From: Xenophilus sp. Marseille-Q4582 | GTDB lineage: Bacteria; Pseudomonadota; Gammaproteobacteria; Burkholderiales; Burkholderiaceae_C | Reading direction: 5' to 3' | NCBI RefSeq assembly: GCF_916700565.1 | Contig: NZ_CAKAKO010000001.1 | Location: forward strand, 930,001 to 994,000 | Length of the DNA stretch: 64,000 nt | Shown: positions 17,993 through 27,396 of the stretch, piece by piece | Position numbering within the stretch: the stretch's first letter is position 1 | Layout of the letters: every line of letters begins with the position of its first letter | Translations under genes and position numbers: made by a program | Notes under the pieces: generated by a model | Seen by the model: the letters and a program-made list of their open reading frames with translations, nothing else | Told to the model about the DNA's origin: nothing | Databases searched by the model: none

Positions 17993-19375
17993 ATGACGAC
18001 CTCCCACGCCCGTGCAGACAGCGGCTTCGCCTACAGCCGCGAATTCTTCGAGAACCTGGTGGACAGCGCCCTCGCGCATGCGAAGAAGCTGGGCGCCACC
18101 GATGCGGGGGCCGAGGCGTCCGAAGGCTGCGGGCTGTCGGTGTCGGTGCGCAAGGGTGAGCTGGAGAACGTCGAGCGCAACCGCGACAAGTCGTTGGGCG
18201 TGACGGTGTACGTGGGCCAGCGCCGGGGCAATGCCAGCACCTCCGACTTTTCCGAGGCGGCCGTCGCGCGCACCGTGCAGGCGGCCTACGACATTGCGCG
18301 CTTCACGGCCGAAGACCCGGTGGCCGGCCTGCCCGACGAGGCGGACATCGCCACCGAGCATCCCGACCTGGACCTGTTCCACCCCTGGGCCATCGACAGC
18401 GCCCGCGCCGCCGAACTGGCGCTGGAATGCGAGGCCGCGGCCTTCGCCACTGACAAGCGCGTGACCAACAGCGAGGGCGCGGGCGTGTCGGCCCAGCAGA
18501 GCCACTTCTTCAGCGCGCACACGCACGGCTTTCGCGGCGGCTATGCGAGTTCGCGCCATTCGATCTCGGTCGCGCCCATCGCTTCAGTCCCTGGCAAGGG
18601 CGGCGAGGACATGCAGCGCGATGCCTGGTACAGCTCCATGCGCTCGGCGGACGAACTGGCCAGCCCGCAGGCTGTGGGCCGCTATGCCGCCGAGCGTGCG
18701 CTGAGCCGCCTGCGCGCGCGCAAGATCAAGACGGTGGAATGCCCGGTGCTGTTCGAGTCGCCGCTGGCGGCCGGCCTGCTGGGCGCGCTGGTGCAGGCCA
18801 CCAGCGGCGGCGCGCTGTACCGCCGCAGCAGCTTCCTGCTCGATTCGCTGGGCAAGCCGGTGCTGCCTTCGCACATCGACGTGGTCGAAGATCCCTTCAT
18901 CCGGCGCGGCAAGGGCAGCTCGCCCTTCGACGACGAAGGCGTGGCCGTGCGCCGGCGCCAGGTGGTCGACGGCGGCCGGCTGCAGGGCTACTTCCTGTCG
19001 ACCTATTCCGCGCGCAAGCTGGGCATGAAGACCACCGGCAACGCCGGCGGCTCGCACAACCTCACGCTGAGCTCGCGGCTCACGCAGCCGGGCGACGACC
19101 TCGAAGAGATGCTGCGCAAGCTGGGCACGGGCCTGTTCGTCATCGAGCTGATGGGACAGGGCGTGAACTACGTGACCGGCGACTACTCGCGCGGCGCGAG
19201 CGGCTTCTGGGTCGAGAAGGGCCGCATCGTGCATCCGGTGGAAGAGATCACCATCGCCGGCAACCTGAAGGACATGCTCATGGGCATCGAGGCCGTGGGC
19301 GCCGACGCCTACAACTACGGCGCCAAGACCACGGGCTCGATCCTGGTCAACCGCATGAAGGTGGCGGGGGCCTGA
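17993..19375 (+). CDS. pmbA: Metalloprotease subunit TldE (PmbA)
   Basis: A 460-residue protein of the TldD/TldE family. TldD/E is a heterodimeric zinc protease for unfolded peptides, involved in microcin B17 maturation and CcdA degradation in E. coli. Typical stretches include SVRKGELENVERNRDKSLGV, GGALYRRSSFLLDSLG, and the C-terminal NYVTGDYSRGASGFWVEKG. The catalytic HExxxH motif belongs to TldD and is not expected here. A tldD gene is not in the window. Confidence 0.92.
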   Translation: MTTSHARADSGFAYSREFFENLVDSALAHAKKLGATDAGAEASEGCGLSVSVRKGELENVERNRDKSLGVTVYVGQRRGNASTSDFSEAAVARTVQAAYDIARFTAEDPVAGLPDEADIATEHPDLDLFHPWAIDSARAAELALECEAAAFATDKRVTNSEGAGVSAQQSHFFSAHTHGFRGGYASSRHSISVAPIASVPGKGGEDMQRDAWYSSMRSADELASPQAVGRYAAERALSRLRARKIKTVECPVLFESPLAAGLLGALVQATSGGALYRRSSFLLDSLGKPVLPSHIDVVEDPFIRRGKGSSPFDDEGVAVRRRQVVDGGRLQGYFLSTYSARKLGMKTTGNAGGSHNLTLSSRLTQPGDDLEEMLRKLGTGLFVIELMGQGVNYVTGDYSRGASGFWVEKGRIVHPVEEITIAGNLKDMLMGIEAVGADAYNYGAKTTGSILVNRMKVAGA

Positions 19376-19406
19376 ACCGCGGTACGCGGTCGAGCATGGA
19401 CGACGC

Positions 19407-20174
19407 ATGGCCGATGTCTTTTGGTGCTCGGTCAGCCGTCAGAAGGCGCGGCTGCAGCGCCACTACCACGACACCTACGCCTTTGGCTTCATCGACCATG
19501 GGCTGAGCCGCTACGACTGCGGCACGCACCAGTTCCAAACCGATCCGCAGACGCTGTTCCTGATCAACCCCGGCGACGTTCACACGGGCTTTCCGGCGTC
19601 CAGCGAGCCGATTTCGTACACCACCTTCCACGTGGATCCTGCCTATGTAAGGGCTCTCACGGGGCACAGCCATGACCGGCCTTTCGGGCAATACCTGTGC
19701 ACCCAGCCCGGGCTGGGCGCTGCGCTGCGCGAGGCGGCGCGCGAGCGCGAGGGCGAGCTCGCTCGTCTGGCCATCGAGAACATGCTGGCCCTGGTGTTGC
19801 CTGCCATGCTGGGTGACGGTCGCTTGCGCGATTCAGCGGCGCTGCACCTGAGCGGCTTGCGCCGCGCCTGCGAGCTGTTGCTCTCGGACCTGCGCCAGAC
19901 GGTTTCGCTGGCTGCCCTGGCGCAGGCGGCCAACCTGGAGCGCGCCTATTTCGCGCGCCAGTTCCGCCGCTTCTACGGGCTGCCGCCGCACCAGATGCTG
20001 AAGCAGGCTCGCGTGGTGGCCGCGCGCCGGCAGCTGTTCGCCGGCACGATGGGCGCGGAGGTGGCGCAGGACGTGGGCTTCTTCGACCAGAGCCACATGA
20101 TCCGCTGCTGGAAGGACGTCTACGCCGTGCCGCCCAGCCAGATGAAGAAAGTCAATATCGTCCAATCGACCTGA
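19407..20174 (+). CDS. AraC-family transcriptional regulator
   Basis: A 255-residue regulator with an N-terminal cupin-like sensing domain (HYHDTYAFGFIDHG) and a C-terminal pair of helix-turn-helix motifs (VSLAALAQAANLERAYFARQF and VAQDVGFFDQSHMIRCWK). It lies 49 bases before the flavoprotein gene on the same strand and probably activates the following accessory operon. The inducer is unknown. Confidence 0.88.
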   Translation: MADVFWCSVSRQKARLQRHYHDTYAFGFIDHGLSRYDCGTHQFQTDPQTLFLINPGDVHTGFPASSEPISYTTFHVDPAYVRALTGHSHDRPFGQYLCTQPGLGAALREAAREREGELARLAIENMLALVLPAMLGDGRLRDSAALHLSGLRRACELLLSDLRQTVSLAALAQAANLERAYFARQFRRFYGLPPHQMLKQARVVAARRQLFAGTMGAEVAQDVGFFDQSHMIRCWKDVYAVPPSQMKKVNIVQST

Positions 20175-20223
20175 AGCGCCGTTTTCTACATTGCCTCTTC
20201 CTGTTGGACATGGAAGAGAAGGC

Positions 20224-21909
20224 ATGGGGAAGATGGAGAGTTTCGATGTGGTTGTGGTCGGATCCGGCGCGGCCGGGCTGACCGCGGCATTCACGGCGGC
20301 CCGTGCAGGCGCCAGCGTGTGCGTGCTGGAGCGGGATTCCGTGGTGGGTGGAACCACGGCCCTGTCGGGAGGCTGGATGTGGCTGCCCGGCAATGCGCTG
20401 GCTCGGGCCAAGGGTACCGGCGATTCCCTGGAGGAGGCGCGCATCTACCTCGCCTCGGAGACCGGGCCGCACTTCGACGCGGCGCGGGTCGATGCCTTTC
20501 TGTCCCATGCCCCGCGCATGCTGGATTCGCTGATGCAGGAGGCGGGCATGGCCTTCCTGCTGGGCGAGTTCCCTGAATACCATCCCGATGAACCGGGCAG
20601 CCGTTCGGGCTGCCGCAGCGTCTGCGCCATGCCCTTTGACGCCCGGGCGCTCGGTGGCAGCCGCCGGCTGCTGCGCCCGCCGCTGCCCGAGCTGACGCTG
20701 TTCGGCCTGCCGCTCATGGCGGGCAAGGACCTGCTGCACTTCTACAACGCCACGCGGTCACCGCGCTCAGCCGTCTATGTGCTTCGCCGGCTGCTGCGCT
20801 ATGGCTGGGACCTGCTGCGCTACGGTGCCAACACGCAACTCATGAACGGCAGCGCGCTGGCGGCCCGGCTGCTGCACGCCGTCCTCGCCGAGGGCGTGCA
20901 GGTGCGGCCGTCCAGCCCGGTGCAGGCCCTGGTGGAGGAGCGCGGCGAGGTGGTGGGCGTCAGCCTGTCCGGTGGCCGGGTGCTGCGTGCGCAGCGAGCA
21001 GTCATCCTGGCGTGCGGGGGCTTTTCCCATGACCTGGAGCGCAGGCGGCGGCTTTTCCCGCATGACCGTCTGCGCGTCCAGCACCGCTCGCCCGTACCCG
21101 CCAGCGTCGATGGAGCCGGGTTGGCGCTGGCGCAGTCCGTAGGTGGAGCGCTGGAAGACGGCCTGCCGCACGCTGCCGCGTGGGTGCCAGTGTCGGAGGT
21201 GCCGCGCCGCGATGGCAGCACCGGGCTGTTTGTGCACTTTGTGGACCGGCCCAAGCCCGGCTTCATGGCGGTGCGCAGCGATGGCCGGCGCTTCGTCAAC
21301 GAGGCCAACTCTTACCACGACTTCATCCGCGCGCTCCTGGCCCGGGATGCGGCCGATGATGCGCAGGCCTTCCTGCTGTGCGACCACCCGGCCCTTCGCA
21401 CCTATGGGCTGGGCGCCGTCAAGCCCGCGCCATTCCCCATCGGGCGGTGGCTGCGCAACGGCTATCTGATGCGCGCCGACAGTTGGGAGGACCTGGCCCG
21501 CCAGGCGGGCATCGATCCCGCTCGGCTGCGCGACACGGTGGCCCGCTACAACGCGCATGCCGCGCGCGGCGAGGACCCCGATTTCGGCAAGGGCGCCAAT
21601 GTCTACAACCGCTTTCTGGGCGACCCCGGCCACCGGCCGAACCCCAACGTGGCGCCGCTGGTCCAGCCGCCGTTCTACGCCGTTCGCGTGGTGCCCGGCG
21701 ACATCGGCACCTACGCCGGCATCCGTACCGATGCGCGGGCGCGCGTCCTGCGGGCCGACGGCAGCACCGTGGCGGGCCTCTATGCAGTGGGCAATGACAT
21801 GGCTTCGATCATGGGCGGGGGCTATCCCGGGCCGGGCATCACCCTGGGCCCCGGCATGACCTTCGGGTACATCGCCGCGCGCGACGCTCTGGCCGTGCCG
21901 GGAGGCTGA
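20224..21909 (+). CDS. FAD-dependent oxidoreductase, 3-ketosteroid-delta1-dehydrogenase-like
   Basis: A 561-residue flavoprotein. It has an N-terminal Rossmann motif (VVVVGSGAAGLTAAFTAARA), the KstD-type VVGGTTALSGGWMWLPGN stretch, a RFVNEANSYHDF segment and the C-terminal YPGPGITLGPGMTFGYIAARDAL. These features place it with 3-ketosteroid dehydrogenases and fumarate-reductase-like flavoproteins. The substrate is open; a non-steroid enone or cyclic ketone is equally possible given the neighbours. The start at 20224 is preferred, with GGAAG seven bases upstream; 20233 or an upstream TTG are alternatives. Confidence 0.82.
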   Translation: MGKMESFDVVVVGSGAAGLTAAFTAARAGASVCVLERDSVVGGTTALSGGWMWLPGNALARAKGTGDSLEEARIYLASETGPHFDAARVDAFLSHAPRMLDSLMQEAGMAFLLGEFPEYHPDEPGSRSGCRSVCAMPFDARALGGSRRLLRPPLPELTLFGLPLMAGKDLLHFYNATRSPRSAVYVLRRLLRYGWDLLRYGANTQLMNGSALAARLLHAVLAEGVQVRPSSPVQALVEERGEVVGVSLSGGRVLRAQRAVILACGGFSHDLERRRRLFPHDRLRVQHRSPVPASVDGAGLALAQSVGGALEDGLPHAAAWVPVSEVPRRDGSTGLFVHFVDRPKPGFMAVRSDGRRFVNEANSYHDFIRALLARDAADDAQAFLLCDHPALRTYGLGAVKPAPFPIGRWLRNGYLMRADSWEDLARQAGIDPARLRDTVARYNAHAARGEDPDFGKGANVYNRFLGDPGHRPNPNVAPLVQPPFYAVRVVPGDIGTYAGIRTDARARVLRADGSTVAGLYAVGNDMASIMGGGYPGPGITLGPGMTFGYIAARDALAVPGG

Positions 21910-21988
21910 GCGCCTCGGATTTCGCCGCATCGGCGGAACGCCGATGCCTTCATGAAGGAACAGGCCCATGCGGCCGAGGAGACAAGAC

Positions 21989-22945
21989 ATGCGCAACACT
22001 CGACGTGCATTGATCGTGGGGTTGGGATGGACGCTGGCCGGCGGGGCCCTGGCACAGGGCTCGGGCAAGCCCTTGCGGTTCATCGTGCCCTATCCGCCGG
22101 GGGGATCGACCGACGGCATGGCCCGGCAACTGGCGCCCGTGCTCAGCGAGCGCCTGATGCGCCCCGTGGTGGTCGACAACAGGCCTGGCGGCGGCACTGT
22201 CGTGGCCGGCCAGGCCCTGGGCAGTGCGCTGGCCGACGGTGGGACCGTGGCCATCTTCGACCCCGTGACCGTGGCCATCAACCCCTGGCTGTTCGAACGC
22301 CTGAGCTACGACCCCACGCGCTTCGAGCCGATCTCCCTGGTGACGCGGATTCCCTTTGGAATCATGGTGCACCCGGACTTTCCGGCCAACAACCTCAAGG
22401 AGTTCGTGGCGCATGCGCGCACGCAGGCGCTGAGCTTCGGCATCGCTGGCACGGGCAATGCGCCCCACCTGGCGATGGAGCGCTTCCTGGTCCGCTCGGG
22501 CCTGAAGATGACGGCGGTGCCCTACCGGGGCGGTGCCCCCGCGTTGCAGGAACTGCTGGGGCGGCAAATTCCCGTCTACGTGAACGATGTGGCCGGCGCC
22601 ATGCCCTACATCCAGTCGGGCAAGGTCAAGGTGATTGCGGTGATGTCCGCCCAACGTGTGCAGCAGTTGCCGCAGGTGCCCACCATCGCCGAGTCCGGCT
22701 ACCCGGACTTCGCGGCAGGCAGCTGGTTCGCCATTTTCGCGCCCGCTGGCACGCCGGCCCCGGCCGTGGCGGCCTTGAATGCCGCTGTGCATGAGGCTCT
22801 GGCAGTGCCGAAGGTCCGAGCATGGGCCGAGGGCATGACGCTGGAGCCCGCCACCTCCACACCGCAGGAGCTGGCCCGCATCGTCCAGCAGGACGCCGCC
22901 AGCTACGCGACGGTGGTACGTGAGCTGGGGCTCAAGATCCAATGA
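21989..22945 (+). CDS. Bug-family tripartite tricarboxylate receptor (TctC-like)
   Basis: A 318-residue periplasmic solute receptor. The signal peptide ends near GGALAQ; the mature part has the Bug signatures RFIVPYPPGGSTDGMAR, VVVDNRPGGG and the VNDVAGAMPYIQSGKVKVIAV region. Bug receptors bind carboxylates or small aromatic compounds, and most have no linked TctAB permease, as here. The start at 21989 is supported by a GAGGAGA site. It is placed inside the AraC-controlled set, so its ligand is probably the substrate of the encoded enzymes. Confidence 0.9.
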   Translation: MRNTRRALIVGLGWTLAGGALAQGSGKPLRFIVPYPPGGSTDGMARQLAPVLSERLMRPVVVDNRPGGGTVVAGQALGSALADGGTVAIFDPVTVAINPWLFERLSYDPTRFEPISLVTRIPFGIMVHPDFPANNLKEFVAHARTQALSFGIAGTGNAPHLAMERFLVRSGLKMTAVPYRGGAPALQELLGRQIPVYVNDVAGAMPYIQSGKVKVIAVMSAQRVQQLPQVPTIAESGYPDFAAGSWFAIFAPAGTPAPAVAALNAAVHEALAVPKVRAWAEGMTLEPATSTPQELARIVQQDAASYATVVRELGLKIQ

Positions 22946-22954
22946 ACGCATGGC

Positions 22955-23485
22955 ATGAAACGAAAGACGGATCGCACGATGGCAAGAATTGAAGGCGCCC
23001 CTGGCGCGGCAGGCACCCAGTTCCGGCGTGTGCTCGGGCATCGGCCGGAGGTGGCGCGGCAATGGGCTGCCTTGGACGAGGCCCTGCGCTTCGAGGGCAC
23101 CCTTGCCCCAGAGCTCAAGGAGCAGGTGCGCCGGGCGTTGGCACAGCACAGCGGCTGTGCGTTCTGTGCATCGCTCGGTGAGCCCGATGAGCAGTCGCAT
23201 GACGAAGTCACGCGTGCGGCCATCCGCTTTGCGCTGGCGGTGAACGACGGTGCGGCCGCTGTCGGCGACGACGCCTTCGATACCTTGCAACGCCATTTCT
23301 CGACGCCACAGCAAGTGGAGCTGATGGCGTGGATCTGCTTCATGCATGCAAGCGAGCAGATGGGGGCGCTCTTCAGGCTCGCGCCAGCCAGCGCGCAGGA
23401 GTTGCGTGGCTACGAAGCCTGGCTGACGGCGGGCTTCCGGCGTGCGCAACGCCAGGTACAGTCCGCTGCCCCGGCGTCGGCATGA
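22955..23485 (+). CDS. AhpD-like / carboxymuconolactone decarboxylase-family protein
   Basis: A 176-residue helical protein with the AhpD redox pattern CAFC (in SGCAFCASLGEP) preceded by ELKEQVRRAL. Family members are alkyl hydroperoxidase adaptors or, without the cysteines, decarboxylases; the CxxC pair favours a peroxidase role here. Translation may begin at 22955 or at 22979 (MARIEG); neither has a strong ribosome-binding site. Its stop overlaps the EthD gene start (ATGA). Confidence 0.78.
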   Translation: MKRKTDRTMARIEGAPGAAGTQFRRVLGHRPEVARQWAALDEALRFEGTLAPELKEQVRRALAQHSGCAFCASLGEPDEQSHDEVTRAAIRFALAVNDGAAAVGDDAFDTLQRHFSTPQQVELMAWICFMHASEQMGALFRLAPASAQELRGYEAWLTAGFRRAQRQVQSAAPASA

Positions 23486-24201
23486 GCAGCCCGTGCCTGC
23501 CGGCGCCATGTGCGGGAGAGGAGGGGACGCTGTTCCAACGGGTGGCCCTGCTCAGTGGCCGGGCCGATTGGACGCCGGATGCCTTCCACGCCCACTGGCG
23601 GGGCCCCCACGCAGAACTGGCGCTGCGCTTGCCCGCGCTGGCCGGCTATACGCAGAACCGTGTGCGGCGCACGCTGTGCAAGACTGCGCGGGCCTCGGTG
23701 CCGGATGGCATCGCGCAAGTCTGGACCTCGCGGGCCGCCTCGGCGTCTGCTGCGTCGGCCGCCACGGCTGCCGGGCAGGCCGTGCTGGAGGACGAGCTGC
23801 GCTTCCTTCGGGCCTTCGATCTGCTGGATGTGGGGGGTGGCAGCCTGCCGGACGACGATGACGGCCACCTCGGAGGCATCAAGCTCATGGGGGCTGGACG
23901 GATGGCATCGGGAGGTGATGGGCAGGCGTTTCTGAGTGCGCTGGCCCGCCTGGATGTTTTTGCCCATGGCCGCGCGCGCGTGCGGATGCATCAGGTCGTG
24001 AGCGTTCGCGGCCGGCCGCAGCTGGACCGGCACGCGGATCCGCCGGCACTGTGGCTGTGCCTTTGGCTCCAGCCGGGCGTGGATGCCGAAGCGTCGGGTG
24101 TGGTGCAGTGCTGGTCCCATGCGTTCTCGGCGGGCTGGCTGGCGCAGGTGCAGGCCTGCGCGATTCCCTTGCAGGGGCATGCGAAGTCCGGCATGCCTTG
24201 A
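23482..24201 (+). CDS. EthD-domain protein
   Basis: A 239-residue protein whose N-terminal third is an EthD domain (TPDAFHAHWRGPHAELALRLPALAGYTQN). EthD-fold proteins are small ferredoxin-like barrels found with oxidative degradation enzymes. The C-terminal half has no family that I recognise but could be a second, diverged barrel (LFLSALARLDVF-like through WLCLWLQPGVDAEASG). It is translationally coupled to the AhpD-like gene. It probably acts on an intermediate of the same pathway; the function is not known. Confidence 0.75.
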   Translation: MSSPCLPAPCAGEEGTLFQRVALLSGRADWTPDAFHAHWRGPHAELALRLPALAGYTQNRVRRTLCKTARASVPDGIAQVWTSRAASASAASAATAAGQAVLEDELRFLRAFDLLDVGGGSLPDDDDGHLGGIKLMGAGRMASGGDGQAFLSALARLDVFAHGRARVRMHQVVSVRGRPQLDRHADPPALWLCLWLQPGVDAEASGVVQCWSHAFSAGWLAQVQACAIPLQGHAKSGMP

Positions 24202-24287
24202 GAGGGAAAGCCCGGACCGCCGGATGAAGCCGGCCGGCTAGAGTGGCGGGCGCCCGCCGCCGTGCCAGGCGCGGATTTCGCCCTTCC

Positions 24288-25166
24288 ATGCCTGCTGCAC
24301 CCTTCATGAACGTTGTCCTCTCCGGCGCCTGCGGGGGCCTGGGACAGGCGCTTGCGCGGCAGTTGGTGGCGCACGGCGCACAGGTCGCGTTGGTCGGGCT
24401 CGATGTGGACCGGCTGCAGGCCCTGGCCGACACGGCGCCCGGGCGCTGTGCCATCTATACGCCCGACGTGGCCGACGGCGATGCCGTGCAGGCCATGGCA
24501 CATGACTGGATGGCCCGCGCCGGCACGCCCGACCTCGTGATCGCCAACGCCGGCGTGGCCGGCGGCTACGACACGGCGCAGGCCGAGGACCTGCAGGTGT
24601 TCCGCCGCATGCTGGAGATCAACCTGCTGGGCGCCGCCACGCTGTTCCAGCCCTTCGTCGCGCCCATGCGGGCGCAGCGCAAGGGGGCGCTGGTCGGCGT
24701 GGCCAGCATCGCGGGCTGGCGGGGCATGCCGGGCAACGGCGCCTACTGCGCGAGCAAGGCCGGGCTGATCCGCTACCTCGAAAGCCTGCGCGCCGAGCTG
24801 CGCGGCAGCGGCCTGACAGTCCACACCGTGAGCCCTGGCTACATCCGCACGCCGCTCACGGCCGGCAATCGTTTCGTGATGCCGGGGCTGCTGGAGGCCG
24901 ACGAAGCCGCGCGCCAACTGCTGCAGGGCGTGGCGGCCCGCCGCGCGCACATCGTGCTGCCGCGTCGCATCGGCTGGCTGTCGCGCGCGCTGGCCTGCCT
25001 GCCCGCCTCCCTCCACGACCGCATCCTGCTGGCCCAGCCGCGCAAACCGCGCGCGGGCGAAGCCGGCGCCACGCCCATTCCGGGGCTGTCACCGGGCCAC
25101 GCACCGGCCGCGTCGCCCGCTCCCTCCATTTCAGACCTTGCCCATGAGCGACCACCCCAGCGCTGA
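24288..25166 (+). CDS. Short-chain dehydrogenase/reductase
   Basis: A 292-residue SDR with the cofactor motif SGACGGLGQALA, NAG (VIANAGVAG) and the catalytic set S (VASIAG), Y and K (YCASK). The C-terminal tail (residues 245-292) is proline/alanine-rich. The start is 24288 or 24306 (MNVVLSGACGG); neither shows a clear ribosome-binding site. Its end overlaps the monooxygenase start by 23 bases. It heads a second accessory operon: SDR, FMO, BASS transporter, epimerase. Confidence 0.87.
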   Translation: MPAAPFMNVVLSGACGGLGQALARQLVAHGAQVALVGLDVDRLQALADTAPGRCAIYTPDVADGDAVQAMAHDWMARAGTPDLVIANAGVAGGYDTAQAEDLQVFRRMLEINLLGAATLFQPFVAPMRAQRKGALVGVASIAGWRGMPGNGAYCASKAGLIRYLESLRAELRGSGLTVHTVSPGYIRTPLTAGNRFVMPGLLEADEAARQLLQGVAARRAHIVLPRRIGWLSRALACLPASLHDRILLAQPRKPRAGEAGATPIPGLSPGHAPAASPAPSISDLAHERPPQR

Positions 25167-26463
25167 CACTATCGCCCTCATCGGCGCCGGCCCCTCGGGC
25201 CTGGCCGGTGCCCGCAATCTCCAGCGTGAGGGCTTGCCCTTCCAGGGCTTCGAGGCGCATGCCGACGTGGGCGGGCTGTGGGACATCGCCAACCCGCGTT
25301 CCACGGTCTACCAATCGGCCCACCTGATCTCCAGCCGCACGACGACCGAGTTCACCGAGTTCCCCATGCCCCCCGGCGTGGCCGACTACCCGAGCCACCG
25401 CGAGCTGCGCCAGTACTTCAGCGATTTCGCCGACCACTTCGACCTGCGTCGCCACTACCGCTTCCACACCCGCGTGCTGCGCGTGGAGCCGGAGAGCGAG
25501 GCGCGTGACACGCGCTGGCGCCTGAGCTTCCGCACCGACGGCGGCCCCGTGCAGACCGAAAGCTTTCGCGGCGTGGTGATCGCCAACGGCACGCTGGCCG
25601 AGCCCAAGCGTCCGGCCTTCGAGGGCCACTTCGACGGCGAACTGCTGCACACGGCCGACTACAAGCACCCCGAGCTGTTCAAGGACAAGCGCGTGCTGAT
25701 CGTGGGCGCCGGCAACTCGGGCTGCGACATCGCGGTGGACGCGGTGCACTACGCGGCCAGCGTGGACATCTCGGTGCGCCGCGGCTACTACTTCGTGCCC
25801 AAGTACGTGTTCGGCAAGCCGGCCGACACGCTGGGCGGCGCACTGAAGCTGCCGCCCTGGCTCAAGCAGCGCATCGACGCCACGGTCCTGAAGTGGTTCA
25901 CGGGTGACCCGGTGCGCTTCGGCTTCCCCAAACCGGACTACCGCATGTACGAGTCGCACCCGGTGGTCAATTCGCTGGTGTTGCACCACATCGGTCATGG
26001 CGACATCGGCGTGCGCGCCGACATCGCCCGCTTCGAGGGCCGCACCGTGCATTTCAAGGACGGCAGCGCACGCGACTACGACCTGGTGCTGTGCGCCACG
26101 GGCTACGACCTGCACTACCCCTTCATCGAGCGCGCACATCTCAATTGGCAGGGCATGGCGCCGCAGTTGCACCTGAACATCTTCGCGCCGCGTTTCGACA
26201 CGCTGGCCGTGCTGGGCATGATCGAGGCCAGCGGCATCGGCTGGCAGGGCCGCTACGAACAGGCCGAACTGGTGGCCCGCTACCTGCGGGCACAGCAGAA
26301 GGCCACGCCCGCGGCCGAGGCCCTGCGCGCGGCCATCCAGGGGCCGCCGCCGGACCTCAGCGGCGGCTACCGCTACCTGAAGCTGGACCGCATGGCCTAC
26401 TACGTGCACAAGGACACCTACCGCGCCGCCGTGCGCGAGGCTTCGGCCAAGCTGGATGCCTGA
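25144..26463 (+). CDS. Flavin-containing monooxygenase (FMO/BVMO-like)
   Basis: A 439-residue NAD(P)/FAD monooxygenase. It shows an FAD motif (GAGPSGLAGARNL), an NADP motif (VLIVGAGNSGCDIA) and the FMO fingerprint FxGxxxHxxxY (FDGELLHTADY). Enzymes of this class oxidise soft heteroatoms or ketones. Context with an SDR suggests an alcohol-to-ketone-to-ester or similar route, which is inference. Start 25144 is an ATG six bases after an in-frame TTG. Confidence 0.88.
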   Translation: MSDHPSADTIALIGAGPSGLAGARNLQREGLPFQGFEAHADVGGLWDIANPRSTVYQSAHLISSRTTTEFTEFPMPPGVADYPSHRELRQYFSDFADHFDLRRHYRFHTRVLRVEPESEARDTRWRLSFRTDGGPVQTESFRGVVIANGTLAEPKRPAFEGHFDGELLHTADYKHPELFKDKRVLIVGAGNSGCDIAVDAVHYAASVDISVRRGYYFVPKYVFGKPADTLGGALKLPPWLKQRIDATVLKWFTGDPVRFGFPKPDYRMYESHPVVNSLVLHHIGHGDIGVRADIARFEGRTVHFKDGSARDYDLVLCATGYDLHYPFIERAHLNWQGMAPQLHLNIFAPRFDTLAVLGMIEASGIGWQGRYEQAELVARYLRAQQKATPAAEALRAAIQGPPPDLSGGYRYLKLDRMAYYVHKDTYRAAVREASAKLDA

Positions 26464-26478
26464 ACCCCAGGAGCCGCC

Positions 26479-27396
26479 ATGCTGCCCGTCGACGAGATCC
26501 GCCTCAACTTCAACCCGGCCTCGCTGATCGCGCTCAACGTCGTGCTGGGCTTTTTGATGTTCGGCATTGCGCTGGACACGCGCATCGAGGACTTCAAGCG
26601 CGTGGCACGCATGCCGGGCGCGATGGCCGTGGGCATCGGCGCGCAGTTCCTCGTGCTGCCGGCCGTCACCTTCGGCCTCACGCTGCTGCTGCAGCCCGCG
26701 CCCAGCATCGCGCTGGGCATGATCCTCGTGGCCTGCTGCCCGCCGGGCAACATCTCCCAGATCCTCACGCACCGTGCGGGTGGCAACGTGGCGCTGTCGG
26801 TGTCGATGACGGCCATCTCCAACGCCCTGTCGGTGGTGCTGATGCCGCTGAACTTCGCCTTCTGGGGCGGGCTGCACCCCACGGCCTCGACGCTGCTCAA
26901 GGCCATCGCGCTCGACCCGCTGGAGATGCTGGGCCACATCGTCGCCATCATCGGCATTCCCTTCGTGCTGGGCGTGGCCTGCGCGCACCGCTTCCCGGGC
27001 CTCACGGCACGCATCAAGAAGCCCGCGCGCACGCTGAGCTTCCTCGCGCTGATCGCCTTCATCATCGGCGCCATCGCGGGCAACTGGCGCTACTTCCTCG
27101 ACTACGTGGGCCTGGTGCTGCTGGCCGTGGTGCTGCACGACGCGCTGGCTTTCGGCACCGGCTGGCTGTGCGCGCGCGCCGCCGGCCTGGCCGATTACGA
27201 CCGCCGCGCCGTCGCCATTGAGGTGGGCATCCGCAACGCCGGCCTGGGCCTGGTGCTGATCTTCAGCTTCTTCGGCGGCCTGGGCGGCATGGCCGTGGTG
27301 GCGGGCGTGTGGGGCTTCTGGGACATCATCGCGGGCTTGGCGCTGGCCAGTTGGTGGGGCCGGCGGCCCGCCCAGGCGCCGCAGGGGCCGGCATGA
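26479..27396 (+). CDS. Bile acid:sodium symporter (BASS) family protein
   Basis: A 305-residue polytopic inner-membrane protein with about nine hydrophobic segments. The BASS hallmarks ACCPPGNISQILTHRAGGNVALSVSMTA-type crossover region and the second repeat EVGIRNAGLGLVL are clear (each given here in part). Bacterial members import sodium-coupled organic anions such as bile acids, pantoate or keto acids. It follows the monooxygenase gene by 15 bases and may import its substrate. Confidence 0.88.
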   Translation: MLPVDEIRLNFNPASLIALNVVLGFLMFGIALDTRIEDFKRVARMPGAMAVGIGAQFLVLPAVTFGLTLLLQPAPSIALGMILVACCPPGNISQILTHRAGGNVALSVSMTAISNALSVVLMPLNFAFWGGLHPTASTLLKAIALDPLEMLGHIVAIIGIPFVLGVACAHRFPGLTARIKKPARTLSFLALIAFIIGAIAGNWRYFLDYVGLVLLAVVLHDALAFGTGWLCARAAGLADYDRRAVAIEVGIRNAGLGLVLIFSFFGGLGGMAVVAGVWGFWDIIAGLALASWWGRRPAQAPQGPA

